Source: Allomyces arbusculus (lineage: Eukaryota; Blastocladiomycota; Blastocladiomycetes; Blastocladiales; Blastocladiaceae). Taken from it: DNA of 64,000 bases. Positions 1 through 10,480 of this stretch are shown piece by piece. A program made the translations under genes and the position numbers. The stretch is taken from contig JADHYV010000034.1 of assembly GCA_027604705.1 (NCBI GenBank), positions 124,001-188,000 of the forward strand, in the 5' to 3' direction. How positions within the stretch are numbered: position 1 is the stretch's first letter; each line of letters opens with the position of its first letter. The notes under the pieces are model-generated. The model was not told the origin of the DNA. It saw nothing but the letters and a program-made list of their open reading frames with translations, and made no database searches.

Positions 1-1222
1 GAGTGAGTCGCGAGCGGTTGAAGCGTGGTGAGCGGGTGCAGGGCGGGTGGAGAGAGGCGAGCTGAGAGCGGGTAGGGAGTGAAGAGCGGGTGGAGAGTGG
101 GGAGCTGGTGGAGTGGAAAGGAAGTGGAATATGGAAAGCGGGCGGGAAGCAGCAAGGTTGGAGAAGGGAACGTACTTGGTGTGATCGTAACTCGCCATTT
201 GCCCGGCCGTGAGCAGCGACGCGCGGATCGCCGTTGCGGACACACCCTTGTAGAGACCTGGCAGACCTTCGGTGCGGCCAATGTGCACCATGGCGTGCGC
301 GAGGTTGCGGTACGTCGGCGGGTGCCCTGCACGCAGACCCGTTGTGTAGATGCCGTTGACGAGTCGACCAGCCTACACGAAATCCGATCACGCATCAGTT
401 TTCGAACAGGGACGAACCAAGAACGAGAGTCAATGCACCTCGGCCTGCTGCCTGATCTTGATCAAGTCGGTCGGGTTCGCCAAGCAACTGCCAATCGCTC
501 CCGTCGTACTGCCCGCCGCCAGCTTGGCGAGCAAGCCCACATCGCCGTCGTTACCCTTGCCAACACCGTAGAGCTCCTTGACGTGCGAGTAGAGCCCGAA
601 TCGGATCCCGGAATACGAGAACTCGCGAATGAGACACGCGGCCATACCCGGCATGATCAGGCCGAGCAGACCCTCTTCGGCCACGATCTTGGTCATGGAT
701 TGGTAGAAACCGCGGTATTTGCTATATGATCGGTCGGGCGTGGTGGTTGAGCACAAGCAAGCAAGCGCGGAAGGGGTCCTCCTGCCACCAATGCAAATGA
801 GCGACGTGGGGGTGCGTACATGGCCGACACACCGAGATGCGCCTCGTGCGCTTCTGCGCGCTGGACCTGCATGCGGATCTTGACAACATCCATCTGCAGG
901 GGCGCGACATTTCACCATCGACGGCAGCGAGCCAGCAAAATGACACCAGGGGCGATTTGCGGTCAGTCAAAAGCTGTACGACCAGCGTGTCCTCTTCACC
1001 AGCGAGTCCTCGCCCAGAACTGCTTGCAACCAAACGGATCAAGGTACCGACCGGGTTCGTGACAGCGGCCGCAACCGAACACGCCATACCGCCTGCGAGC
1101 ACCTCGCGCAGTTGAGCATAGGACGGTGCCTGTTCTTGCGCCACGGTTGGTGCTGCTCCTGCCGGTGCTACCACGGGAGCGACAGGGGCATAGGTCGGCG
1201 CGGGGGCGGCAGTGGCGGCCAT
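1..1222 (-). CDS. Mitochondrial carrier (SLC25 family), 3' part beyond left edge
   Basis: Inner-membrane solute carrier. Exons read 1222-1052, 893-820, 721-439 and 372-176; a GTACGT donor follows at 175, so the rest lies outside the window. About 241 residues are present. After an Ala/Pro-rich N-terminus come the first carrier signature (NPMDVVKIRMQ, split by intron 1) and the second (NPTDLIKIRQQ); the third repeat is missing. The stretch REFSYSGIRFGLY and the later ASYDHTK resemble the uncoupling-protein/dicarboxylate/oxaloacetate branch (seen in sequence, compared with memory of that family). The transported substrate cannot be told. Intron 1 uses a GTCGGT donor, chosen because it restores the P-x-D-x-x-K signature. 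It is divergent from MPC2, another mitochondrial transporter gene. Confidence 0.9.
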
Positions 1223-2266
1223 GGTAAAGTGTGCGGGTCGTGTCGGAACGCTGGAGCGCGGCGCTGGGTTGGGTTGGATTGCAGGATACCGTCGCGTTGG
1301 TGGGCGGACGATAGGAATCGACGGTGTGCGCAAGCTGGAGCGGGCGGTCGGTCGTGGGGCCGGATGGAGAGGACCGGCAAGGACGGTGGCGACAGGGATC
1401 CGCTCGCCAACAGAGAAGGGACAGGAGAAAGGAGAACGGTCAGTCGCGGAAGGGCCAAGGTGGGCGTGCGCCTTCGCTGAACGCACGGGTGCGCGCCCGC
1501 GTGGTTTGCGGCCGGACTTGCGGTCGCGTTGCGGTCGCGTTGCGGTCGAGATCCAAGATCCAAGACTCGTTTTTGCGCGCGGACAGGAAGCGTCGTGTCG
1601 CGTGGATAGATGTCAAGGCACGTTGCATAGCTGGACAGCGACATCAGCGTGGGGTTGGCGGTTGGATTGTGGCGGCGTGCATGGTTATCCAAATGGTGCC
1701 CTGGGAGACATGCGAGACAGCGCGGTGTGCGGTGGACGCGGTCAGGTGCTTCCACGCGCGAATGAGCTCATCGCGCTCACCGCTGCCCCGGCGTCGCGCC
1801 TTTCTGCCGCGGCCACCTTGGCCATCTTCAAACGACAGCGACAAAGACGCGCGACCGGCTTGCTCACGATCAACGCGACCAACCACTCTCAGCACTTGCT
1901 GCACTCAACTGTTGCGTCAAGGTGGCCATCAATTTCTCGACTCGACCGCTGCACGCGGGGCGCAACTGCCCTCTGATGGAGATTCTCCAGTGCCCTTGAC
2001 TGTGTCGTCGGCAAATAATTCGGCACGCAGCGCGGTGGGCAGTGGCGCTACCCAGTGGAGACAGATGCTCGTCTCACCACCCACTTGAATGGGCAATGGC
2101 CGCGATGTGCTGGAAACGCCGCCTGCCCTCGCCACGCCCGTCCACCGGCTCCCGTCTCGACGCGTCCTGCTCCATTTCCACCCACGCGTATCTCCATTTC
2201 TGACCACCAATATCCCATCACGGTCATTTCGGTGCTGCAGACGCCTTGCCCACCCGTCCCGCTGCC
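1223..2266. promoter_or_regulatory. Shared upstream region of the carrier and MPC2
   Basis: A 1,044-base gene-less stretch between two divergent starts. I see no TATA box, repeat or conserved coding segment. Open frames here are GC-driven and overlap each other in several frames. It probably holds the promoters and 5' UTRs of both mitochondrial transporter genes. Confidence 0.5.
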
Positions 2267-2744
2267 ATGTCGTCCGCTTTTGCGCGTTTCTGGAACCACC
2301 CCGCTGGTATATCTCCCGCTTCTTGCTCCACCCTGCTTTGATCTGGTCGAGCTGACGCTCTTTCTCGCACCTCGCACAGGCCCCAAGACCATCCATTTCT
2401 GGGCGCCTGCCGCCAAGTGGGGCCTCGTCATTGCCGGTCTGAGCGACATGAAGCGTCCCGCCGAGAAGCTCTCGCTCACGCAGTCGTCGGGTTTGTAATC
2501 CTGACCGCCCCGCCTCATTGTGGTCTTGTCCTCCACTTGGACTGACGTGACGCGCTCCACTTTAGCGCTGACGGCCACGGGCGTCATCTGGTCGCGGTAC
2601 TCGACGCAAATCACGCCCATCAACTACAACCTCATGTCGGTCAACATCTTTGTCGCGGCCACCGGCATCTACCAGCTCTACCGGATCTGGGACTACCGCC
2701 AGGGGCTTAAGACCGCCGAGTCGGCGCAGCCTACCGCGCAATAA
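2267..2744 (+). CDS. MPC2: Mitochondrial pyruvate carrier subunit MPC2-like
   Basis: Subunit of the heteromeric pyruvate importer of the mitochondrial inner membrane. Exons 2267-2306, 2380-2490 and 2566-2744 give 109 residues, within the usual size. The core KTIHFWAPAAKWGL, then AGLSDMKRP, then ALTATGVIWSRYS and the end IYQLYRIWDYRQ match the MPC2/MPC3 subfamily, with its WAP-KWGL amphipathic segment and two following membrane helices. Both introns are in phase 1 and are bounded by GT-AG (GTATAT and GTTTGT donors). The first exon encodes only 13 residues and looks like the short N-terminal helix of the family. The stop codon overlaps an AATAAA hexamer. It is convergent with SFM1. Confidence 0.95.
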
Positions 2745-2745
2745 A
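2740..2745 (+). terminator. AATAAA overlapping the MPC2 stop codon
   Basis: The hexamer AATAAA contains the TAA stop of MPC2. It could act as the polyadenylation signal, which would give a very short 3' UTR. This is inferred from position and match only. Confidence 0.35.
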
Positions 2746-3129
2746 GCCATCCCACGCGTCTCTCTTGTCCCCTTTGCCGTTTGTCTCTTCAGTTCGAGCT
2801 TGCCTTTGCTCCTCTCTCCTCGACCCTTCCCCACCTTCAACTGTCCCCATGAATTGAAAATACGGGATCCACTCGATTTGGTCGCTCCCCCATCTTGACC
2901 GCGAACCGAGAATCCTTTCGTCGACTCTCTGCTCCCACCACGCGCAACCGGCCACGTCCATACTCTCTCCATTTCTCTTCACCATGCCGCCTGCGAGTTG
3001 CGAGTCTGTAATGTAGAAGTTCTGTCCCCAACCGCTCACTCCTATCTTACCAGGGCTTGACAATGTGATGCCGTACTTGCCCATGACTGCACCCCATTAT
3101 ATCTCGGACGCACGCAAAAATATGTATAT
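2745..3129. other. Convergent intergenic region MPC2/SFM1
   Basis: 385 bases holding the 3' ends of two converging genes. It is pyrimidine-rich on the + strand in its first 100 bases. No gene or repeat seen. Confidence 0.6.
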
Positions 3130-4051
3130 CTAGTTGAGGTTCAAATCAAACACGTCGCACTCGTTATCGCGCTTGAGCAGCTCGTACATGCCCGGCGGCA
3201 ATTTCGGCGTGACCTCGCCCGTCTTCGGGTCCTTGATGCCGATGTACCGGTAGGGCAGCTCCACGGAATCGGTCTTGGAAAAATGCACCGTGGGCAGGTC
3301 GGAAAACACGATTTCGTCGAGCGGCTGCTTCTTTTCGAGGATCAGGTGCGTCGCGATCACGGCCGTGTCTAGGTTCGAGACCGTGAGATGAGAGAGCGTG
3401 AGAGGAGAGGGTGGAGAAGGGCAGGGGATGCGTACCGGTCGTCATGTGCACAGGTCCAAGCCGGCGCGATGGGAACCCGAGCTTGCGAAGGATGCTGGTG
3501 CGGTCGGCCGATTCGTACCCGTCGCCTAGATTTTCGAGTCAGCGGCTGGCACGCACCCGCAACAATCACGACCGAGAAACATAGTACCGAGAATCCCGCC
3601 AAACAACATGTAATCAAACTTGTCGGCGTCGGCGGGCTCCAGGTCCTTGGGTCCCTCCATGTCGAGGAGGCAAATCCGCTCGATCGGGATCCCGAGTTCC
3701 GTCACGTCCTTGGTCGTGGGCACACACCCCTTGAGCGCCTTGGCCACGTCGTTTTTCGGGTCTTTCAGGTCATCGACAATGTGCTGCTGCATGTTGGTGA
3801 AGATGAGCTGGCCTGGCGCGAGGTAGCTGAGCATGTGCGCATACTCGAGCCGGCACCACTCGTGCAGGTCCTCCTGGAGGTGTGGGAGTCGGGCATCGTG
3901 ATCAGTTGGAAGGGTGGGCGGTCGTGCTGATGGCGCGCGCGCGGGCTCGGCGTGCAATCGTCGGTCGTCGGTCGCCAGTGATGTCGATCCGAGACGACCT
4001 GTGCACGGTCAATTGTGGTCGGACCTCCATGTGCTCGACGATATATTTCAT
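3130..4051 (-). CDS. SFM1: SPOUT-family protein arginine methyltransferase SFM1
   Basis: Member of the SPOUT (knotted) methyltransferase family; yeast Sfm1 methylates ribosomal protein Rps3 on arginine. Exons 4051-4025, 3873-3588, 3525-3436 and 3368-3130 yield 213 residues, the same as I recall for the yeast protein. The start MKYIVEHME on a nine-codon first exon joins EDLHEWCRLEY, matching the family's N-terminus. KFDYMLFGGILGDG, split by intron 2, is the cofactor-binding knot region. The later ATHLILEKK and the ending LPPGMYELLKRDN also align with yeast. It is cytosolic by family knowledge. It is divergent from NAA25. Confidence 0.95.
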
Positions 4052-4454
4052 TTTCGGTTCCTTTGACCTTGCAGCGGGTCGGGCACACGCGGCCAGTGTG
4101 GCAAGAATCGTTCAGCGGTTGCGCACGAATCGCACGGCCCGCGCGATCACAGGCCGGCAAAGAAGCGTGGAGACAGTTCGGCCGGTGTGGCGCGGCTGAT
4201 CGGACGTGCGGTGGGGAGTCACGCGAAGCACGCCGATGGCACGCAGGCCGCCGATCGCTCCTGTTGTCGCGTCCTTGGCCGTCCTCGGCCGTTTCATTGT
4301 CGACCTGTCTTGCCTTTCCCTGCCTCGTCGAGCCTTTCCCGAATCCCTCAGGACGCTCCGTCAAGGACCCGGCCACCAGCTGCACTTGGACCCGTCTGCG
4401 ACCTGCCGCGCAGTTCCGGCAACCCGATCTTAATCCAGCACCCACCCGACCACC
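4052..4454. promoter_or_regulatory. Bidirectional upstream region SFM1/NAA25
   Basis: 403 bases between divergent start codons. No gene is seen. It must contain both promoters and 5' UTRs; no clear TATA box is visible. Confidence 0.5.
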
Positions 4455-7400
4455 ATGTCCAAACGCCCGCCAGGAGCGCGCCGCAAGGCGCCCACGTCCG
4501 CCACCTCGTTGCGCGCCGGATCCGCGTCAACGCCCTCACCTGCTGCCGCCGCCGCGGCTGCTGCGGCCGCTGCTGCCGCTGCCAAGAAGGCGGCCAAGGA
4601 AAAGGAGGTGCCGCAGTGGCAGATCAACCCGATTTACGGTGGGTGACCCACGCCGCGCCGTCACGCCGATGGAAAACGGCGGAGAAGCAAGTGCGCAGTG
4701 ATCTGATCACGATGATGATGTGTACACGGTTACAGAGGCGCTCGACTCGGGCAATCACAAGCTCGCGCTGCAGCAGATCACCAAGCTTATGAAAAAGTCG
4801 CCGTCGTCGCACATTTTAAGGGTATGGGACAAACGCTTGCGATTGTTCGGCCATCGAATTCGTGCTCTGACGAGCTCTCGTCCAGGCACTCCGCGCTATT
4901 GCCACTTTGCGCTCTGGCAACCGTGACGAGGCCTACCAGATTGTGCGAAAAGTCATGGCCGAAAAGCCTACCGACCTCGTCATTTTGCAAACGCTCGTGT
5001 TTTCGCTGCGCGCGCTCAGCAAGAGTACGCTATCTGCACCGCTAGCTCGCCGCCAAATTCGCGATCCTGACCCGAATGCTTTGTACAGAGGACGACATTG
5101 TCGAGCTTCACCAGACGGCCTATGAGCAGGCGCCGAACGACGAGGAAGTGGCCAACCACTACTTTATGGCACTCGCGCGCACGACCGACTTCCACAAATG
5201 GCAGCAGGTCGCGCTCAACTTGTCGCGCACGTACCCGCACCCGAAATACAGGTACTGGAACATTGTCGCCACTTTCTTGCAGGTTCGTTTGTTTTCTCGT
5301 GTTGATCGCTCTCGCAAGGGCCCTGACAGCGCGCTTGCCCGATTCGAAAATAGGCCAAGTACACGGACACCGAAAAGGCGACCGTTCTCCTGACGCTGTG
5401 CGAGCGCATGCTTCAGAAGCTCGCGACCGAGAACAAGATTGCCAACGCCGAACAGCTCGGGCTCTACATTGACGTGCTGACGGCGCTCGGGCGCGACAAG
5501 GCCGTGATCAAGGAGGTGCTCGACCAGCACTTGCACTTGGTCAAGGTCGAGGAGGAGATCTGGCGAATGCATCTGGACTTGTTCCCGTCGGGCGAGGAGC
5601 GGAGAGATTTGGCGTGCACGGTGCTCAAGAAGAAGTGCGCTCGATTTACTCTAGTGGCGACTCTGAGCTTGGCCACTGACTGACGCTTGTTTCCCATAGC
5701 GCCGACGACTGGGCCGCGTGGACCGCCTACCTCGACTCGGTCATTGCGCTCGATACGCCAGTTGACGACGTGCACGCCTACATCTCCTCGATGCAGACGA
5801 CCGCGCGCACACGCGGTGCCTTCCTCGCTTCTCTCGAATACGCGCGTCGCCGCAACGACGTCGACCCGGCGCCAATGGCCGCCTACTGGCAGTTCATCGG
5901 GCACAAGCCGTGCTTCTACAACGACGTGACACCCTACCTGGCCGCGTACCGCGACTGGGTCGCGTCTCTCACGCACGTCGTCCAAGCAACGCCCAAATCC
6001 GCGACTCTCGCCGTGAACTTGCGCAAGATGCGGCGGCACCTTGCGCTTGACTCGGTCGATGCCGTGGACGCGGTTCTCGACGAGTATCTTGCGGCGCGGT
6101 CGGTCGATGAGGACTTGTTGCCGACGGAACGCCGCGAGGCCGATGAGTTTATTGCGTTGGCAGCGCTGTACTTGGTTGACGGCGTCGACAAGGATGCGGT
6201 GGTCCTGGATGACCGCGTCGTGCGCGCGATTGGTTTGCTCGAGAATGGGGTCGAGCGGAGCCCAAAGAACTTCCAGTTCAAGTTGCTCTTGATCCGACTG
6301 TACCTGCACCTCGGTACGCAGTCCGCTTTCCGGCCCCCTCACTCGCACCTGCGCTCACCTATCTCCACTACATTCACAGGCAACGTCTCCCGCCCGCTTG
6401 CGCTGTTCGAATCCATGGACATCAAGTCGATCCAGCTCGACACGCTCTCGCACACGATACTCGAATCCATTGGGGATCTCGGTTTCCTCCGCGCGGCGCA
6501 GGGCTTTATCCACGAATCCACGCGCATCTACTCGGACAACGAGCGCGAAACGCCCGAGATGGTGGTCCAGGCGTTCACGCACGGCACCGTGACCCAAGTG
6601 CCCGACTTTATTCGCTTCTACTACCGGCTCGCGAAATCAACCGCGCGAATGGTCGCGCGCGCCGAGTCCTGGCGGTGGAGTTTGGTTGCCGCGCACCGGG
6701 ACGTCAAGGGGTTGAAGCGCGCGGTGGCCGAGAGCGAAGAGGTGCCGATGGACGTGGAGGAATTGTACGAAAATCGGGATACGGCGGTCTTGGAACGGTT
6801 TGTGGAGCGGAAGGAGGAAGTGCTGGTGCCGCCGCCAAAGGACCGCGTGTTTTTGGAGGTGGTGGCGCGCGCACAGCGAGTCGTGCGTGGGGCGGTGATG
6901 GGGGACGCTGAGCTGGTGCTGGAGAATGTGGAGGGGTTGAAGGGCGAGGAAGACGCGCGGTACGCGGAGGTGGCCAAGGTCGCGGCGCACGTGGGGATGA
7001 GTTATTTAAAGGCGACGGCTGAGGAGGAGCAAGGTGTGTTTCTATGGTGGAGGGTGCGCGGGTTGGGGACGGGAACTGACTTGCGTATGTTGCTCTTGTG
7101 TAGCCAAGGACTTGAACGAGCACCTGACTGCGATCCTCGACGTGTTGCGCGCGGCCGCCGAGCGCGTCCAGGGTGTCGTCGGCGTGGCTGAGATCATCAA
7201 CATGCCCGTGCTCAAGGCACTGACCAGCGTAGTCGAGGTACGCTTGCGATCGTCACGTCGGATCACGACCAACTCGTGCCTGACCACTCACGACGCGTTG
7301 ACCTGTAGCTCGTACACCTCGCGACCATCGCCACGCACCTTCCGACCCTTGTCACCGACAAGAAGCCGCCCGAGTGGGTCAAGTCCGCGGTCACCAAGTA

Positions 7401-7644
7401 CCGCTCCGACCTGCAACCGATCGTCGAGGCCGTGCAGACCACCGTCACGGACGTGCAGGCCAACATGACCAGTACGGCAACGCCCGCATTGCGTGATGCC
7501 GTGATTGCGGCACGGAACGCACACGCGGGCGAGCTGTCGACGCTGTCCGACGCGTGGGTCGCGCAGGTCGGCGACGACTGGGCCACGGCTCTCGCGAGTA
7601 TTGGGGACCACGCCGCACAGCTGGCGCGCGTCGTGCGGGCGTAA
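4455..7644 (+). CDS. NAA25: N-terminal acetyltransferase B auxiliary subunit
   Basis: Auxiliary (ribosome-anchoring) subunit of NatB, called Mdm20 in yeast, which scaffolds catalytic Naa20 for acetylation of Met-Asp/Glu/Asn/Gln N-termini. Nine exons: 4455-4638, 4736-4821, 4886-5024, 5089-5282, 5354-5634, 5700-6313, 6380-7033, 7104-7237 and 7309-7644, giving 873 residues. After a Lys/Ala-rich leader with a run of about 14 alanines comes INPIYEALDSGNHKLALQQ, matching the first TPR of NAA25. LRSGNRDEAYQIV, ANHYFMALAR and YWNIVATFLQ continue the TPR solenoid. ADDWAAW and YWQFIGHKPCFYND lie in the conserved middle. All introns are short GT-AG. Part of its last exon is duplicated downstream. Confidence 0.93.
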
Positions 7645-7806
7645 AGGGTCGTGTATGTATGTGAGTGAGCGCGAGTTTTGGAGCGAAAGATGCGTTTCGA
7701 TCCATTTTGGGGCCGTGGTCGTGTCGTGCCAACAATTATACACATTCAAGAATGCAGCGATGGAACGTACACATCTGTCTTCTTGGGCGTCGACTTAGGC
7801 ACGCCA
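7445..7806. repeat. Tandem duplication unit 1 (NAA25 3' end plus relic YciI 3' end)
   Basis: Contains the genuine last 65 or so codons of NAA25, a spacer, and then a fragment matching the minus-strand end of the YciI gene (the string CTTCTTGGGCGTCG near 7779). The same order recurs in unit 2 about 390 to 430 bases later. The YciI end in this unit is a relic with no full gene attached. Confidence 0.85.
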
Positions 7807-7823
7807 TTGCTTAACTGCGTTGC

Positions 7824-8232
7824 CGCTCCATCACGGACGCGCAGGGCAATACAACGGGCATGCGATGCTGCCGCTGCACAATGTGGTGGTCGGTCGCGGC
7901 ACGGAAAACATATGTGGGCGAGCTTTCGGCACTGCCCGAGGCGTGGGTCCCGCAAGCCGGCGACGACTGGGGCGCGGTGTATTCAAGCATCGGAGAATAT
8001 GCCGCGCAGCTCGCGCGCGTGGTGCAGCGAGGGTGAGTTTGTCGTGTTTGTCTAGGTGTCAAGGGTGTGGGTTCGGAATTCGGAGAAAGAGACAGAGGAG
8101 ACAAACGCGTCTCGGTCCATTTTTTGCGCTCAGTCGTGTCGCGTCATGCCGTCAAGCAGAGTTGAGAATGCATCATCAATGTAATTTACACCTGATCCAT
8201 CTACTCCTTCTTGGGCGTCGGCTCAAGCACGT
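7824..8232. repeat. Tandem duplication unit 2 (relic NAA25 3' end plus YciI 3' end)
   Basis: Near 7910-8037 the + strand reads GELSALPEAWVPQ, GDDWG and YAAQLARVVQ before a stop, paralleling GELSTLSDAWVAQ, GDDWA and HAAQLARVV of NAA25. It lacks the rest of the gene and so is a gene-end relic. It then runs into the genuine end of YciI at 8201. Divergence is substantial, so the duplication is not recent. Confidence 0.85.
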
Positions 8233-8712
8233 CATCGCCAAGTCGCGCAATCCGGACCGGCGTGATGGTGGCGTTGTCGTAGTCCCAGACGCGCCCGAGC
8301 ACGTACGGGTCGGTCTTGAGCAATTCGTGAACGTGGTCGAGGGACTCGGCATTGTACAACATGACGGATCCTTGCATTTTACCATCTTCGCTGGGCTTGT
8401 CGAGAATCGCACCGCCCGCCATGACGATGCCTTGCTGTTGCAGCTCCGCGGCGTGCGCGAGGTGCTTGGGGCGCGCGGCCATACGGCGCGCGAGCGCGTC
8501 CTTGTCGGTGTAGTCGGGCAAAGTGACGAGGAAGTGCAGGGCTAGATGCATTCGGAGTTTGGCGCGTTTGGGTCAGGATTAAAGCAGGTAAACAGGTCGG
8601 TTGGCGTGGTCTGGTGCGTGCTGGAACTGGTACCTCGCGAGGCAGCAGGCGCGGTTGTGGCCGCACGCGGTTTAGCGGCGGCGCGAATCATGGGCGTGCG
8701 CAAGGCGAACAT
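8201..8712 (-). CDS. YciI-like (YCII domain) protein, probably mitochondrial
   Basis: Small alpha/beta YCII-domain protein of 139 residues. Exon 1 (8712-8634) encodes a Met-Phe-Ala start rich in Arg, Ala and Thr with no acidic residues, a good mitochondrial presequence (inference). Exon 2 (8541-8201) holds the domain: HFLVTLPDYTDK, then RPKHLAHAAELQQQG and MAGGAILDK, and SVMLYNAESLDH. The R-x-x-H-x-x-H-x-x-x-L-x-x-x-G pattern and the following GG are typical of the family, in which His and Asp line a putative active site. The biochemical role of eukaryotic YciI proteins is unknown to me. The end, TPKKE, is where the tandem duplication overlaps. Confidence 0.88.
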
Positions 8713-9178
8713 CGCGGTTGGATCGCTGGAGCTGGTCGGACAGCTGGGGGAGCGTCGATGTTGGCGATGGCTGTGCTGGTGGTGGTGGAGCGCGGCGGCC
8801 ACGAGCGGATGCGGTGGGTGCGGTGGACGCGGTCACGCGCGGCGCATGCCAGACCCGTCGCTCAGCCGCAGCTGAGCAAAGAGGCTGCGCCATTGCCGGT
8901 GGCACGCGGACGGGCAGGAGTGCAGAAGCCTGGCCCCTGCCCGACCGGTGGCTTGGAAGGTGGCTTGGCTTGCGACCGGCACCTGTTTGAGTCGAACTTC
9001 GTTTGGAACCAACCTCAGCCGCACCGCCACCGCCGGCCACCGGGTGGCCACCTTGACGGCGACCCACCACCACTTTCTTTTTAGACCCGCCACTCCGCCC
9101 GCCCGCATCGACTCTCTCTGCCCTGTCCTGCATCTCCCGACGCTCGCCAGCACCATCAATCCAACCCAACCAGCCAAC
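8713..9178. promoter_or_regulatory. Divergent upstream region YciI/GPI protein
   Basis: 466 bases between divergent starts with no further gene evident. A pyrimidine-rich stretch just before the GPI-protein ATG is typical of a fungal 5' UTR. Confidence 0.5.
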
Positions 9179-9900
9179 ATGAAGACCGCCGCCGCCCTCG
9201 TCGCGCTCGCCGCCATTGCCAACGTCGCCGTCGTCAACGCACAGGTCCAGGGCCAGCCGCAGCCCACCCTCTCAGGGTGCGCCGGTGTCGCCGTCTTTGA
9301 GCGCTGCTGGTCGGACGTTTCCGATGCGCGCGGTACGTGCAAAGAGACTCGTAGTTGGCTCGACCGCCAGCTCGACTGAACCGACCGAAACGCCCCAAAC
9401 TGACCTGGGATTGTTATCCAACCAGCCTCGTGCAACCCCGGCGGTGACCAGCAAGAGTACTATTCTTGCATGTGCCGAGTTCGTTGAAATATCTCGTTTT
9501 TTGGGACCAGCGGAGTCCGTTTGGAGGGTCAGTGAGCGATTTCGTGGCGACCAGGACTGACCGCGCTTGTTGCCCCACCTAGACGGCGGGCTCGTACAAG
9601 GCTTGTTTCTCGCAGTGCCCCGACTCGGCTGACACTGCCGGGCAGCGCGACCTCTACAAGAACGAGGAGACCGCGTACTGCGCTGCCGTGAAGAAGACGA
9701 CCTCGACCTCGACGACCTCGACCTCGACCAAGTCCTCCACGGCCTCGGCTACCGCCTCGGTGACGCCGACCAAGACCACCGACACCGCTTCGGCCGCGTC
9801 GGCCACGGCCACGGTCAAGTCGTCGGGTGCCTTCCAGGCCGGCCCGAACGCGCTCGTCGGCGCCGTCGTCGTCGGGGCTGGCGCCGCGCTCCTGCTCTAA
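9179..9900 (+). CDS. Small Cys-rich, GPI-anchored secreted protein
   Basis: Predicted cell-surface protein of 174 residues from exons 9179-9332, 9426-9478 and 9583-9900. The N-terminus MKTAAALVALAAIANVAVV is a signal peptide, probably cut near Asn-Ala. The mature part has eight cysteines (single C, single C, C, C-x-C, C-x3-C, C) before residue 100. A Thr/Ser-rich stalk (KKTTSTSTTSTSTKSS) follows, then a C-terminal hydrophobic tail (ALVGAVVVGAGAALLL) preceded by small residues, the layout of a GPI-attachment signal. The Cys spacing recalls but does not fit the CFEM domain, so I give no family. The 53-base middle exon was placed by phase and by the cysteines it supplies. Confidence 0.78.
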
Positions 9901-10480
9901 GCAAATGCGCGAGCACCGAGTTTGATGTTGATCGGGTGCGCTGCCGGTGTTCACGACGGCGCCCCCCACGATCGAAGGTGGCGGTGTCGGCTGCCTCTCA
10001 TGGACGCGCAACCAGCGCCACCGCGCCTCTTGCTTTCTCACTCTTCTCTCTTCGTCCCCGCGCGTGCGCGCGTGGATGCGCGTGCAAAAAGGTGTGCGCG
10101 CTCGCATTCCCTCATTTTTTTTTGTGCTGCTTTTTGCTGTGTTTTGGCGGGTTTTTTGCAACGAGAAAGGCGTTTTTGATTGCCCATGTGATTGCTTGAT
10201 GGTTTCCCAGCTTCTGTTCTGTGCTTGGCTGCCTGTGTCGCGCCGAATAAAACGTTTTGCGCCGTGTCCATCTCTGTGCTTTGCTCTGCTGTGCGTTTCT
10301 CATTGCTGAGCGCTGGAAGCTGGAAGTCGCTGAAGGTTGCAAGCTGCCTTCTGGGCCTACAGGCTCGAAGACCAAGTGAAAGGGCAAAAAAAATAAATAT
10401 AAAAACAACACTTGTTATTTACCAACACGACCGATCCCAAACGAAAATGCAAACCAACCAAAGCTGACAATGACGACGCT
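9901..10480. other. Convergent intergenic region GPI protein/RPC40
   Basis: 580 bases of 3' flank for two converging genes. It contains an alternating G/C-rich run near 10060-10085, T-rich runs near 10115-10170 and an AATAAA at about 10247 on the + strand that could serve the GPI-protein transcript. No gene is seen. Confidence 0.5.

Noticed and set aside
9179-9900. CFEM-domain assignment for the GPI protein
   Set aside because: It has a C-x-C followed by C-x3-C as CFEM does, but the leading Cys spacing and the conserved Asp position do not fit.
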